A stretch of DNA of 64,000 bases from Tabrizicola_A sp964393035. GTDB taxonomy: Bacteria > Pseudomonadota > Alphaproteobacteria > Rhodobacterales > Rhodobacteraceae. Both the position numbers and the translations under genes were made by a program. This document shows positions 31,936 to 40,886 of the stretch, piece by piece. Below the pieces are notes generated by a model, which was given only the letters and a program-made list of their open reading frames with translations, was not told where the DNA came from and searched no databases. The stretch spans positions 1 through 64,000 of the forward strand of contig CAYMRX010000006.1 in assembly GCA_964393035.1 (NCBI GenBank), in the 5' to 3' direction. Positions within the stretch are counted from its first letter, which is position 1. The number at the start of each line of letters is the position of its first letter.

Positions 31936-32958
31936 ATGACTGAACGCGCCGCCCTGCCAGACAGCGCCTCCTCCTCCAGCGCCCCCCATATCCCGGTTCT
32001 GCTGACGCCGCTTTTGGCCGCTGTCACGCCGGTCACGGGCCTCTGGCTTGATGGCACCTTCGGGGCGGGGGGCTATACCAAGGGCCTTCTGGCCGCCGGG
32101 GCTAGCTGCGTCATCGGGGTGGATCGTGATCCCTTGGCCCTTGAAATGGCGGCGGACTGGGCCGGGGCATATGGCGACCGGCTGCGGCTGGTCGCGGGCA
32201 ATTTTTCCGAACTCGACACCTACAGCGACACGGCCCTTGATGGCATCGTGCTGGATCTGGGTGTGTCCTCGATGCAGTTGGATCAGGCGCATCGCGGGTT
32301 TTCCTTTCAAAAGGATGGCCCTTTGGACATGCGCATGGCGCAGGATGGCCCTTCGGCGGCGGATCTGGTCAATACCACCGACGAGGCGGTCCTGGCCGAC
32401 ATCCTTTATCTGTTCGGTGAGGAACATGCCTCGCGCCGCATCGCCCGCGCCATTGTCGAGGCGCGCGCCCGCGCCCCGATTGAAACCACGCTGCAACTGG
32501 CCGAGATCGTGGCAAAATGCCTGCCGCGCCCAAAGCCGGGCCAAAGCCATCCCGCCACCCGCAGCTTTCAGGCGATCCGCATTGCGGTGAATGCCGAGTT
32601 TTCCGAACTGGTCGAGGGGCTGATGGCCGCCGAACGGGCGCTGAAACCGGGCGGCAAGCTGGCGGTCGTCACCTTCCACAGCCTGGAAGACCGTATCGTG
32701 AAGCGATTTTTGCAACTGGCCTCGGGACATGAGGCCAACGCCAACCGCTATGCGCCGGCGCGCGCCGATGAAACCGCCCGCTTCAATCTGGTGACGCGCC
32801 GTGCGGTCGGGCCGGATGAGGCGGAACTGGCGTTGAACCCGCGCGCGCGAAGTGCCAAATTGCGTGTTGCCATCCGCACCAACGCCCCGGCCAAGCGGCT
32901 GAACCCTGCCGATCTTGGCACGCCACAGCTTGTTCCGCAAAAGAAAGGACGCCGCTGA
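31936..32958 (+). CDS. rsmH: 16S rRNA (cytosine1402-N4)-methyltransferase
   Basis: A 340-residue RsmH/MraW enzyme that uses S-adenosylmethionine to methylate C1402 in the 30S P site. It shows HIPVLLTPLLAAV at the N-terminus, the SAM motif LDGTFGAGGYTKGLL, LDLGVSSMQLD, the SFQAIRIAVNAEF segment and the C-terminal VTFHSLEDRIVKRFL. It lies between mraZ and ftsL with 4-bp and 1-bp gaps, as in other dcw clusters. Confidence 0.97.
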   Translation: MTERAALPDSASSSSAPHIPVLLTPLLAAVTPVTGLWLDGTFGAGGYTKGLLAAGASCVIGVDRDPLALEMAADWAGAYGDRLRLVAGNFSELDTYSDTALDGIVLDLGVSSMQLDQAHRGFSFQKDGPLDMRMAQDGPSAADLVNTTDEAVLADILYLFGEEHASRRIARAIVEARARAPIETTLQLAEIVAKCLPRPKPGQSHPATRSFQAIRIAVNAEFSELVEGLMAAERALKPGGKLAVVTFHSLEDRIVKRFLQLASGHEANANRYAPARADETARFNLVTRRAVGPDEAELALNPRARSAKLRVAIRTNAPAKRLNPADLGTPQLVPQKKGRR

Positions 32959-32959
32959 C

Positions 32960-33355
32960 ATGCGCCCGCTTCTTTACGTCTTGTCATTTCTGGCGGTGCT
33001 TGGGCTTGGCTTTTGGGCTTACCGCGAAAATTATACCACGCAGGCCGCGCTGCGCGAGGTGGCCAGCTTGCAAGACGAAATCGCCAATCTGCATGAATCG
33101 CTGGCGATCCAGCGCGCGGAATGGGCCTATCTCAACCGCCCAGAGCGCCTGCGTGATCTTGCGGTGCTGAATTTTGACCGGCTTGGCCTGTTGCCGATGG
33201 AGCCGCACCAGTTTGGCCGTGCGGCCGATGTGGCCTATCCGCCGCCGCCGTCGATTGCCGATGGGGTGTCCGATGGGGTATCCGGGCTTGGCATCGGCCA
33301 GCCCATGGACATATCCGGCACGCTGAATGCCGACCCCGAGGTGCAAACCCCATGA
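32960..33355 (+). CDS. ftsL: Cell division protein FtsL
   Basis: A 131-residue bitopic protein with a short cytoplasmic N-terminus, a transmembrane helix (LLYVLSFLAVLGLGFWAY) and a leucine-zipper-like periplasmic coiled coil (ALREVASLQDEIANLHESLAIQRAEWAYL). It forms the FtsQLB/FtsWI-activating complex in the divisome. The long Pro-containing tail after residue 90 is typical of alphaproteobacterial FtsL. Identification rests on topology and on its position between rsmH and ftsI. It overlaps ftsI by 4 bp. Confidence 0.87.
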   Translation: MRPLLYVLSFLAVLGLGFWAYRENYTTQAALREVASLQDEIANLHESLAIQRAEWAYLNRPERLRDLAVLNFDRLGLLPMEPHQFGRAADVAYPPPPSIADGVSDGVSGLGIGQPMDISGTLNADPEVQTP

Positions 33356-35142
33356 TCCGCACGCCGCTTCGCCCGCTTGCCCGCATCCTGCATGCCCGCG
33401 CTTCGGGCGCGAACCCTGACACCATCGAGCGGGAGAACCTGCGGCAGCGCCATGAGGTGATGCGCGACAAGGCCCGTGGCCGAGCCCAGTTGCGGCTGCT
33501 GTTTCTCTGCATGTGCTTCTTTTCGGCCTTCACGCTGGTCGGCGCCCGCATGGGCATGTTGTCGGCCTCGGAGCCGATGGAGCCGCGCAGCGCGGGCACG
33601 GCGACCAATATCGCCCAAGGGCGGGCCGATATCGTTGATCGCAACGGTCGGGTGCTGGCCACCAATATGCTGACCCATGCGCTTTACGTGCAGACCAAGG
33701 ATCTGATCGACCCTGCCCGAGTGGCCCGTGAACTGGCGGCAATCTTCCCCGAACTCGACGGTCCGACGCTGGAGCGCCGCTTTACCGATGGGCGCAGCTT
33801 CCTTTGGGTGCGCAAGGTGATGTCGCCGGAACAGATGCAGGCGGTTCACAACATCGGCGATCCGGGCCTGCTCTTTGGCCCGCGCGAGATGCGGCTTTAT
33901 CCGAACGGCACGCTGGCCGCTCATGTGCTCGGGGGGGCGTCTTTCGGGGCCGAGGGGGTGGATTCCGCCGAGGTGATCGGCACCGCAGGCATTGAAAAGG
34001 CGCTGGACGCCCGGTTGCGCGACCCGGCACAGGCCGGCACCCCGCTGGAACTGTCGCTTGACCTGACGGTGCAGGCCACCTTGGAGGAGGTGCTGCACAC
34101 CGGCGTTCTGCAATACGAGGCCAAGGGCGGCGCGGCGATCCTGATGGATGTGCATACCGGCGAAATCGCGGCGCTGGCCTCTTACCCGGTCTTTGACCCC
34201 AATGATCGCCCGAACCCCCTGGCCGATCCCAATGCCGAACCGGGCGACAGCCCGCTGTTCAACCGTGCGGTGCAGGGGGTGTATGAACTGGGCTCCACCT
34301 TCAAGATCTTTGCCGCTGCACAGGCGATGGAATTGGGGCTTGTGACCGCAGACAGCCCGATCAACACCAAGAGCCTGAGCGTTGGGCGCAAGCGGTTTTC
34401 AGAATTTGACAATCACAACTACGGCCCGACCAAGACGGTGACCGAGGTGATCGAAGTGTCCTCAAACATCGGCACCGGTCATATCGCGCTGATGATCGGG
34501 GGCGTACGGCAGAAGTCTTTCCTGAAATCCATTGGCCTTCTGGATGCCTCTCCCGTTGAACTGGTGGAAGCCAAGGGCGCCCGGCCGCTGGTGCCGAAGA
34601 AATGGCCTGATGTGGTGACCGTGACGGCCTCGTTCGGGCATGGCATGTCGTCCAGCCCGCTGAACCTTGCCGCTGCCTATGCCACGATTGCCAATGGCGG
34701 GACTTTGGTGAAGCCGACCCTGTTGCACCATGCCAAACCCGAAACCGGCGCAAGGGTGCTGTCCGAACAGGTTGCGGCGGATTCCGTGATGATGTTGCGT
34801 CGGGTGGTGACCAATGGCACGGCCTCGATGGCGAAGATGGATGAATACGCGATTGCGGGCAAAACCGGCACCGCCGACAAGCCGAAGCGCGGCGGCGGAT
34901 ATTACGAGGATAAGGTCGTGAATACCTTTGCCTCGGTCTTTCCCGCCGAAGCGCCGAAATATGTTCTGGTGGTGACGCTGGACGAGCCGATCGACCGCAC
35001 CGGCCCCGAAGTGCGCCGCACCGCAGGCTGGACGGCCGTGCCGGTCGCGGCGGAAATCGTGCGCCGCACCGCACCGCTTCTGGGGATGCACCCGGCCATT
35101 GCACCGCAACCCGTTGATGGGCTAACTGCCGTCAAACAATAG
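33352..35142 (+). CDS. ftsI: Septal peptidoglycan transpeptidase FtsI (PBP3)
   Basis: A 596-residue class B penicillin-binding protein. The single transmembrane helix lies near residues 47-68 (LRLLFLCMCFFSAFTLVGA), then the pedestal domain. The transpeptidase has active-site STFK at about 314, SSN at about 370 and KTGTA at about 504. It crosslinks septal peptidoglycan together with FtsW. It overlaps ftsL by 4 bp and is followed by murE after 13 bp. Confidence 0.97.
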   Translation: MIRTPLRPLARILHARASGANPDTIERENLRQRHEVMRDKARGRAQLRLLFLCMCFFSAFTLVGARMGMLSASEPMEPRSAGTATNIAQGRADIVDRNGRVLATNMLTHALYVQTKDLIDPARVARELAAIFPELDGPTLERRFTDGRSFLWVRKVMSPEQMQAVHNIGDPGLLFGPREMRLYPNGTLAAHVLGGASFGAEGVDSAEVIGTAGIEKALDARLRDPAQAGTPLELSLDLTVQATLEEVLHTGVLQYEAKGGAAILMDVHTGEIAALASYPVFDPNDRPNPLADPNAEPGDSPLFNRAVQGVYELGSTFKIFAAAQAMELGLVTADSPINTKSLSVGRKRFSEFDNHNYGPTKTVTEVIEVSSNIGTGHIALMIGGVRQKSFLKSIGLLDASPVELVEAKGARPLVPKKWPDVVTVTASFGHGMSSSPLNLAAAYATIANGGTLVKPTLLHHAKPETGARVLSEQVAADSVMMLRRVVTNGTASMAKMDEYAIAGKTGTADKPKRGGGYYEDKVVNTFASVFPAEAPKYVLVVTLDEPIDRTGPEVRRTAGWTAVPVAAEIVRRTAPLLGMHPAIAPQPVDGLTAVKQ

Positions 35143-35155
35143 ATCTGGGGGCACC

Positions 35156-36655
35156 ATGGCGGGCAGCGCAGCGGGCACGGCGGCAGAAAAACACCTTTCC
35201 GAACTGGGCCTGACCGCGCGGGCCGGACGCGACCCTCTGGTGTCGGGCCTGACCGTTGACAGCCGCGCGGTGAAAGAGGGCATGCTCTTTGCCGCCCTTC
35301 CCGGTGTGCGCTGGCATGGGGCGGAATTCATCGGCCCCGCCTTGCGCATGGGGGCGGCCGCCATTCTGACCGATGCGGCCGGTGCAAAGCTGGCGGCTGA
35401 AGCCCTGGAAGGCAGTGCGGCCGCCCTTGTCATCGCCGATGATCCGCGTGAGGCTTTGGCCTATGCCGCCGCGCTGTGGTTCGGTGCCCAGCCCGCCACC
35501 ATGGTTGCCGTCACCGGCACCAATGGCAAAACCTCGGTTGCGACCTTTACCCGGCAAATCTGGATGGCACTGGGCCATGCCGCGATCAACATCGGCACCA
35601 CCGGCGTCGAAGGCGCTTGGGAGGCGCCCTCGGCGCATACCACCCCCGACCCGATCACCTTGCAGGCCATGCTGGCCGACGCCGCCGCGGAGGGCGTGAC
35701 CCATGCCGCGATGGAGGCCTCCAGCCACGGTCTTGACCAGCGCCGCCTTGACGGGGTGCGGCTTGTTGCGGGCGGCTTTACCAACCTGACGCAGGATCAC
35801 CTCGATTATCACCACACGATGGAGGCCTATGCCGAGGCGAAGGCCGGCCTTTTCACCCGGCTTTTGCCGGAAGAAGCCACGGCGGTGGTGAACCTGAACG
35901 GGGCAGGCGGGGCCGAGATTCTGGCCTTGGCCGAGGAACGGGGCCTGAAGACATTGGCGATTGGCCGCGACCCCTTGGCCGAGTTGCGCATCACCGGGCA
36001 GCGCTATGACGCCACCGGGCAGGATCTGCGCTTTGACTGGAAGGGCGAGCCTTTCCAACTGCACCTGAACCTTGTTGGCGGTTTTCAGGCCGAAAACGTG
36101 CTTGTCGCCGCCGGCCTGGCGATTGCCGCCGGGGCTGCCGCCCGTGATGTCTTTGGCGTTCTGCCGCAACTGACCGGCGTGCGCGGCCGGATGCAATTGG
36201 CGGCGACGCGGAAGAACGGCGCGGCGGTCTATGTCGATTATGCCCATACGCCGGATGCGATTGAAACCGCGCTGAAGGCGCTGCGCCCGCATGTGATGGG
36301 GCGCATCGTCATCGTCTTTGGCGCCGGCGGCGACCGCGACACCACCAAGCGCCCGCTGATGGGGGCCGCGGCCCGCGCCCATGCCGATGTGCTTTATGTC
36401 ACCGACGATAACCCGCGCTCCGAAGACCCAGCGGCCATCCGCGCGGCCATCCTTGCCGCCTGCCCGGATGCCAATGAGGTGGGCGACCGGGCCGAGGCGA
36501 TCCTGATGGGTGTCGATGCGCTGGGGCCGGGCGATGCCTTGCTGATTGCGGGCAAGGGCCATGAAACCGGCCAGACCATCATGGGGCAGGTTTACCCCTT
36601 TGACGATGTGGAACAGGCGAGCATCGCGGTTGCCGCCTTGGATGGGGTGATCTGA
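35156..36655 (+). CDS. murE: UDP-MurNAc-L-Ala-D-Glu:meso-diaminopimelate ligase
   Basis: A 499-residue Mur ligase with the ATP-binding P-loop VTGTNGKTSVATF and the YAHTPDAIETAL domain boundary. The DNPRSEDP motif marks the meso-diaminopimelate-adding enzymes as opposed to the lysine type. It adds meso-Dap to the peptidoglycan precursor in the cytoplasm. Its TGA shares one base with the murF ATG. Confidence 0.97.
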   Translation: MAGSAAGTAAEKHLSELGLTARAGRDPLVSGLTVDSRAVKEGMLFAALPGVRWHGAEFIGPALRMGAAAILTDAAGAKLAAEALEGSAAALVIADDPREALAYAAALWFGAQPATMVAVTGTNGKTSVATFTRQIWMALGHAAINIGTTGVEGAWEAPSAHTTPDPITLQAMLADAAAEGVTHAAMEASSHGLDQRRLDGVRLVAGGFTNLTQDHLDYHHTMEAYAEAKAGLFTRLLPEEATAVVNLNGAGGAEILALAEERGLKTLAIGRDPLAELRITGQRYDATGQDLRFDWKGEPFQLHLNLVGGFQAENVLVAAGLAIAAGAAARDVFGVLPQLTGVRGRMQLAATRKNGAAVYVDYAHTPDAIETALKALRPHVMGRIVIVFGAGGDRDTTKRPLMGAAARAHADVLYVTDDNPRSEDPAAIRAAILAACPDANEVGDRAEAILMGVDALGPGDALLIAGKGHETGQTIMGQVYPFDDVEQASIAVAALDGVI

Positions 36656-38097
36656 TGGCCGCTTTGTGGACCTCTGCCGATGCCGTTACCGCCACGGGGG
36701 GGCACTCCACCGCCGATTGGCAGGCGACGGGCGTGTCGATCGACACGCGAACCTTGCAACCGGGCGATCTGTTCGTGGCACTGAAAGATGTGCGCGACGG
36801 GCATGACTTCGTGGCAGCCGCCTTGGCCAAAGGCGCGGCGGCGGCACTGGTCAGCCGCATCCCCGAAGGGCTTTCCGCGGATGCCCCGCTTCTTGTCGTG
36901 GGCGATGTGCTGAAAGCACTGGAAGATCTGGGTCGCGCAGGCCGGGCGCGGGCAAAGGCGCGCGTGGTCGGCGTAACAGGCTCGGTCGGCAAGACCTCGA
37001 CCAAGGAAATGCTGCGCGTGGTCTTGGGCGGGCAGGGCCGCGTCCATGCCGCCGAAGCCAGCTATAACAACCATTGGGGCGTGCCCTTGACCTTGGCGCG
37101 CATGCCCGCAGACGCCGATTTCGCCGTGATCGAGATCGGCATGAACCATCCGGGCGAGATCGCCCCCTTGGCCCGCCTTGCCCGGCCGCATGTGGTGATG
37201 ATAACCACCGTGGCGCCTGCGCATCTGGAAGCCTTTGAAAACATCGAAGGCATTGCCCATGAAAAAGCCGCGATCCTTGACGGTCTGGAACCGGGCGGCG
37301 TGGCGGTTTTGCCCGCAGATCTGCCCGTGTCGCCCATCCTGATGGCCAAGGCGACCAAAGCCGGGGCCAAGACCTTGAGCTTTGGCGAAACGGCCAGCGC
37401 CATCTATCACATGACGCAGGTGCAGATCTGCAATGAGGCGACCGTGGTGCAGGCCAGCCGTGCCGGAAAGCCCATGCTTTACAAGGTGATGTCGCCCGGT
37501 CGCCACTTTGCCGCCAATGGGCTGGGCGCGCTGGCTGTGGCCGATGCGCTGGGCCTTGATCCGGTGATTGCGGCCACCGACCTTGGCCGCTGGATGCCCC
37601 CTGCCGGCCGGGGCACCCGTGAACGCATCGTCTTGGATGTGGTTGAAGAAACCGCCTTTGACCTGATCGACGACGCCTTCAATGCCAACCCCGCCTCGAT
37701 GCGCGCCAGCCTTGAGGTGCTGATCGCGGCCACCCCCGAAGATGGGCGTGGCGCCAAAGCCAAGGGCCGCCGCATCGCGATTTTGGGTGATATGCTGGAA
37801 CTGGGGGCGAGCGAGATCGCGCTGCACGCGGCCATCGCCGAAACCCCCGGTCTTGCCGCCATCGACACCATCCACTGCGTTGGCCCCCGGATGAAGGCGC
37901 TGCATGGCCTGTTGCCGCGCGCCCAACGCGGCGACTGGGTGGAAACCGCGACCGAACTGCTGCCCCGCGCGCGCAGTCTGATCGACGCAGGTGACATCAT
38001 TTTGATCAAGGGATCCAAAGGGATCAAGGTTTCGCTCGTGGTTGACGCGCTGCGCAAACTGGGGCAACCAGCCGCGCTGGCAAAGGGAGAGGCGTAA
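36655..38097 (+). CDS. murF: UDP-MurNAc-tripeptide:D-Ala-D-Ala ligase
   Basis: A 480-residue Mur ligase that adds D-Ala-D-Ala to complete the UDP-MurNAc-pentapeptide. The P-loop is VTGSVGKTSTKEML, followed by the NNHWGVPLTLARM motif characteristic of MurF and the DAFNANPASM motif. The start codon overlaps the murE stop by one base, and its own stop overlaps the mraY ATG. Confidence 0.96.
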   Translation: MAALWTSADAVTATGGHSTADWQATGVSIDTRTLQPGDLFVALKDVRDGHDFVAAALAKGAAAALVSRIPEGLSADAPLLVVGDVLKALEDLGRAGRARAKARVVGVTGSVGKTSTKEMLRVVLGGQGRVHAAEASYNNHWGVPLTLARMPADADFAVIEIGMNHPGEIAPLARLARPHVVMITTVAPAHLEAFENIEGIAHEKAAILDGLEPGGVAVLPADLPVSPILMAKATKAGAKTLSFGETASAIYHMTQVQICNEATVVQASRAGKPMLYKVMSPGRHFAANGLGALAVADALGLDPVIAATDLGRWMPPAGRGTRERIVLDVVEETAFDLIDDAFNANPASMRASLEVLIAATPEDGRGAKAKGRRIAILGDMLELGASEIALHAAIAETPGLAAIDTIHCVGPRMKALHGLLPRAQRGDWVETATELLPRARSLIDAGDIILIKGSKGIKVSLVVDALRKLGQPAALAKGEA

Positions 38098-39179
38098 TGC
38101 TTTATTGGCTCACCGAGTTCTCGGATGGCGGGGACTTTTTCAACCTCTTTCGCTACATCACCTTCCGCGCGGGCATGGCCTTTGCCACCGCGCTGATCTT
38201 TGGTTTCCTGTTTGGCCGCCCGTTGATCGACCTGTTGCGCCGCAAGCAGGGCAAGGGCCAGCCGATCCGCGATGACGGCCCGCAAAGCCACCTTGCCAAG
38301 GTCGGCACCCCCACCATGGGCGGGCTTCTGATCCTGTCGGCGCTGGTGTTTTCAACGCTGGTCTGGGCGCGGCTGGACAATCCTTACGTCTGGATCACCC
38401 TTCTGGTGACGCTGGCCTTTGGCCTGATCGGCTTTGCCGATGACTATGCCAAGGTGACCAAGCAAAACACCAAGGGCGTGTCGGGCAAGGCGCGGATGCT
38501 GGCGGGTTTGGCGATTGCCGCCTTGGCCAGCTACGCCGCTTCCAGCTTTCACCCGACGGCCCTGACCAACCAACTGGCGCTGCCGTTCTTCAAGGATGCG
38601 CTGTTGAACCTGTCGCTGTTCTTCATTCCCTTTGGCATGTTCGTGATCGTGGGGGCCGCCAATGCGGTGAACCTGACCGATGGCTTGGACGGGCTGGCGA
38701 TCATGCCGGTGATGATCGCGGGCGCGACGCTGGGCGTCATCGCCTATGTTGTCGGGAACTATAATTTCTCCGAATACCTCGGCGTCCATTTCGTGCCCGG
38801 CACCGGTGAATTGCTGATCTTCGCCGCCGCCCTGTTCGGCGCGGGGTTGGGGTTCCTGTGGTATAACGCCCCGCCCGCCGCCGTCTTCATGGGCGATACC
38901 GGCGCGCTGGCCTTGGGCGGGGCGCTGGGCGCCATCGCCGTCTGCACCAAGCATGAGATTGTGCTGGGCATCGTCGGCGGGCTGTTCGTGGTCGAGGCAC
39001 TGAGCGTCATCATTCAGGTGATGTATTTCAAACGCACCGGTCGCCGGGTGTTTCTGATGGCGCCGATCCACCACCATTTCGAAAAGAAGGGCTGGGCCGA
39101 GCCGCAGATCGTGATCCGCTTCTGGATCATCTCGCTGATCCTCGCGATGATCGGGCTTGCCACGCTGAAGGTGCGCTAA
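38097..39179 (+). CDS. mraY: Phospho-MurNAc-pentapeptide translocase
   Basis: A 360-residue polytopic membrane enzyme that transfers phospho-MurNAc-pentapeptide to undecaprenyl phosphate, forming lipid I. The catalytic motifs are all intact: FADDYAKVTKQNTKG, NAVNLTDGLDGLA, FMGDTGALALGG and the HHHFEKKGWAE loop. It gives a useful in-window comparison with the divergent paralogue at 59709-60830, which has lost two of these acidic residues. Confidence 0.97.
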   Translation: MLYWLTEFSDGGDFFNLFRYITFRAGMAFATALIFGFLFGRPLIDLLRRKQGKGQPIRDDGPQSHLAKVGTPTMGGLLILSALVFSTLVWARLDNPYVWITLLVTLAFGLIGFADDYAKVTKQNTKGVSGKARMLAGLAIAALASYAASSFHPTALTNQLALPFFKDALLNLSLFFIPFGMFVIVGAANAVNLTDGLDGLAIMPVMIAGATLGVIAYVVGNYNFSEYLGVHFVPGTGELLIFAAALFGAGLGFLWYNAPPAAVFMGDTGALALGGALGAIAVCTKHEIVLGIVGGLFVVEALSVIIQVMYFKRTGRRVFLMAPIHHHFEKKGWAEPQIVIRFWIISLILAMIGLATLKVR

Positions 39180-39246
39180 GCCGAAGCCCCTTCCTTTGGC
39201 CTTTCGCTTGGCTTATCCCCTTGGCCAAACCGCCAAGGAGTGCCCC

Positions 39247-40650
39247 ATGCTGCCCGTCAAAGGATTTTCCGGCCAGAAGGTCGCTGTTCTGGGGCTTGGG
39301 CGGTCGGGTCTTGCCACCGCGGCGGCGCTTAAGGCAGGCGGAGCAGAGCCTTTGCTTTGGGACGACAGCCCCGAAGCGCGGCAGAAGGCCGAGGAGGCCG
39401 GGTTCACCTGCACCGATCTGGGCCGGAACGGCGTTTTGGAGGGCGCGGCCTGTCTGGTCACCTCGCCCGGCATCCCGCATCTTTATCCCAGCCCGAACAA
39501 GGTGATCGCCCGCGCGCTGGAACTGGGCATCCCGGTTGACAATGACATTGGCCTCTTTTTCCGCAGCTTTGCCGGCCCCGAATGGGATAACTTTGAAACG
39601 CCGCCCAAAGTGGTCTGCATCACCGGCTCCAACGGGAAATCGACGACCACGGCGCTGATCCATCACATCTTGCAAGTCGCAGGCCGCCCGACCCAGATGG
39701 CGGGCAATATCGGCAAGGGGGTTCTCTCCATCGACCCCGCGCAGGATGGCGAGGTGGTGGTGCTGGAGCTTTCCAGCTATCAGACCGATCTTGCCCGCGC
39801 GCTGACCCCGGATGTGGCTGTCTTTACCAACCTGTCGCCCGACCATCTGGACCGCCACAACGGCATGGGCGGCTATTTCGCCGCCAAGCGCCGCCTGTTC
39901 GCCGAAGGCGGGCCAGACCGGGCGGTGATCGGGGTGGATGAGGTGGAGGGCCAGTTTCTGGCCGGGCAGGTGGCCATGGGACCGGGGGATGATCGGGTGA
40001 TCCGCATCTCGTCGGGCCAAAAGCTGGAAGGTTTCGGCTGGTCGGTCTTTGCCCGCAAGGGGTTCTTGGCGGAATGGCGGCGCGGCAAGCAGGTGGCCTC
40101 GATCGACCTGCGCAGCGTGGCGGGCCTGCCGGGGGCGCATAACCACCAGAACGCCTGCGCGGCCTATGCCGCCTGCCGCAGCCTTGGCCTTGCGCCAAAG
40201 CTGATCGAAGGCGCGCTACAGTCCTTTGCGGGCCTGCCCCATCGCAGCCAATTGGTCGGCGAAAAGGGGGGGGTGCGCTTTATCAATGACAGCAAGGCCA
40301 CCAATGTGGACAGCGCGGCCAAGGCGCTGCAAGCTTTTCAAAAGATCCGCTGGATCGTGGGTGGCATGGGCAAGGATGGCGGCCTGCATGGGGTGGAGCC
40401 CTTCCTTGGCACGGTGGTGAAGGCCTATCTCATCGGCCATTCGGCCCGCGATTTCGCGCTGCAAATCGGCCAGACCCCGCATGAGATTTGCGAGACGATG
40501 GAACGCGCGGTCGCCCGCGCCGCGGCCGAGGCGGAGCCGGGCGAGGTGGTGCTGCTGGCCCCGGCGGCGGCGAGTTTCGACCAATACCCGAACTTTGAAA
40601 AGCGCGGCGAGGATTTCACCGCGCGGGTCAAGGCGTTGATCGGCCAATAG
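39247..40650 (+). CDS. murD: UDP-MurNAc-L-alanine:D-glutamate ligase
   Basis: A 467-residue Mur ligase that adds D-Glu to UDP-MurNAc-L-Ala. The N-terminal Rossmann motif is VAVLGLGRSGLA, the P-loop ITGSNGKSTTTAL, and further signatures are NLSPDHLDRH and FINDSKATN. The start MLPVKGFSGQKVAVLG at 39247 is preceded by AAGGAG; an upstream in-frame Met at 39196 is less likely. A 67-bp gap follows mraY. Confidence 0.96.
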   Translation: MLPVKGFSGQKVAVLGLGRSGLATAAALKAGGAEPLLWDDSPEARQKAEEAGFTCTDLGRNGVLEGAACLVTSPGIPHLYPSPNKVIARALELGIPVDNDIGLFFRSFAGPEWDNFETPPKVVCITGSNGKSTTTALIHHILQVAGRPTQMAGNIGKGVLSIDPAQDGEVVVLELSSYQTDLARALTPDVAVFTNLSPDHLDRHNGMGGYFAAKRRLFAEGGPDRAVIGVDEVEGQFLAGQVAMGPGDDRVIRISSGQKLEGFGWSVFARKGFLAEWRRGKQVASIDLRSVAGLPGAHNHQNACAAYAACRSLGLAPKLIEGALQSFAGLPHRSQLVGEKGGVRFINDSKATNVDSAAKALQAFQKIRWIVGGMGKDGGLHGVEPFLGTVVKAYLIGHSARDFALQIGQTPHEICETMERAVARAAAEAEPGEVVLLAPAAASFDQYPNFEKRGEDFTARVKALIGQ

Positions 40651-40692
40651 GGCTGCAAAATGGGGGGGTCGCGCCCGCGTGATGCGTAAAGA

Positions 40693-40736
40693 GGGGGCTT
40701 CGCGCCCCCAAGGCAGGATTGTGCCAATCCCGCCTT
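40693..40736. promoter_or_regulatory. Two adjacent hairpins in the murD-ftsW gap
   Basis: GGGGGC-TTCGC-GCCCCC (40693-40709) is followed at once by AAGGCAGGATT-GTGCC-AATCCCGCCTT (40710-40736). They fill the largest gap (236 bp) within the mur/fts run before ftsZ. They may terminate or attenuate upstream transcription ahead of a second promoter for ftsW-murG, or protect mRNA ends. Confidence 0.5.
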
Positions 40737-40886
40737 CCCCCGCGGGGTATTGCCAAAGGCGCAAATCCAGGGCGCCTGCTTTTGCCTTTCTTCTGGCAAT
40801 GCGTCAGACAATTCGCTAGACTAGATGTTGTGATCCGGGGACAACCCGGACGCATTTCGAGCAGGCGTAAAACAGGCGGATTTTCC

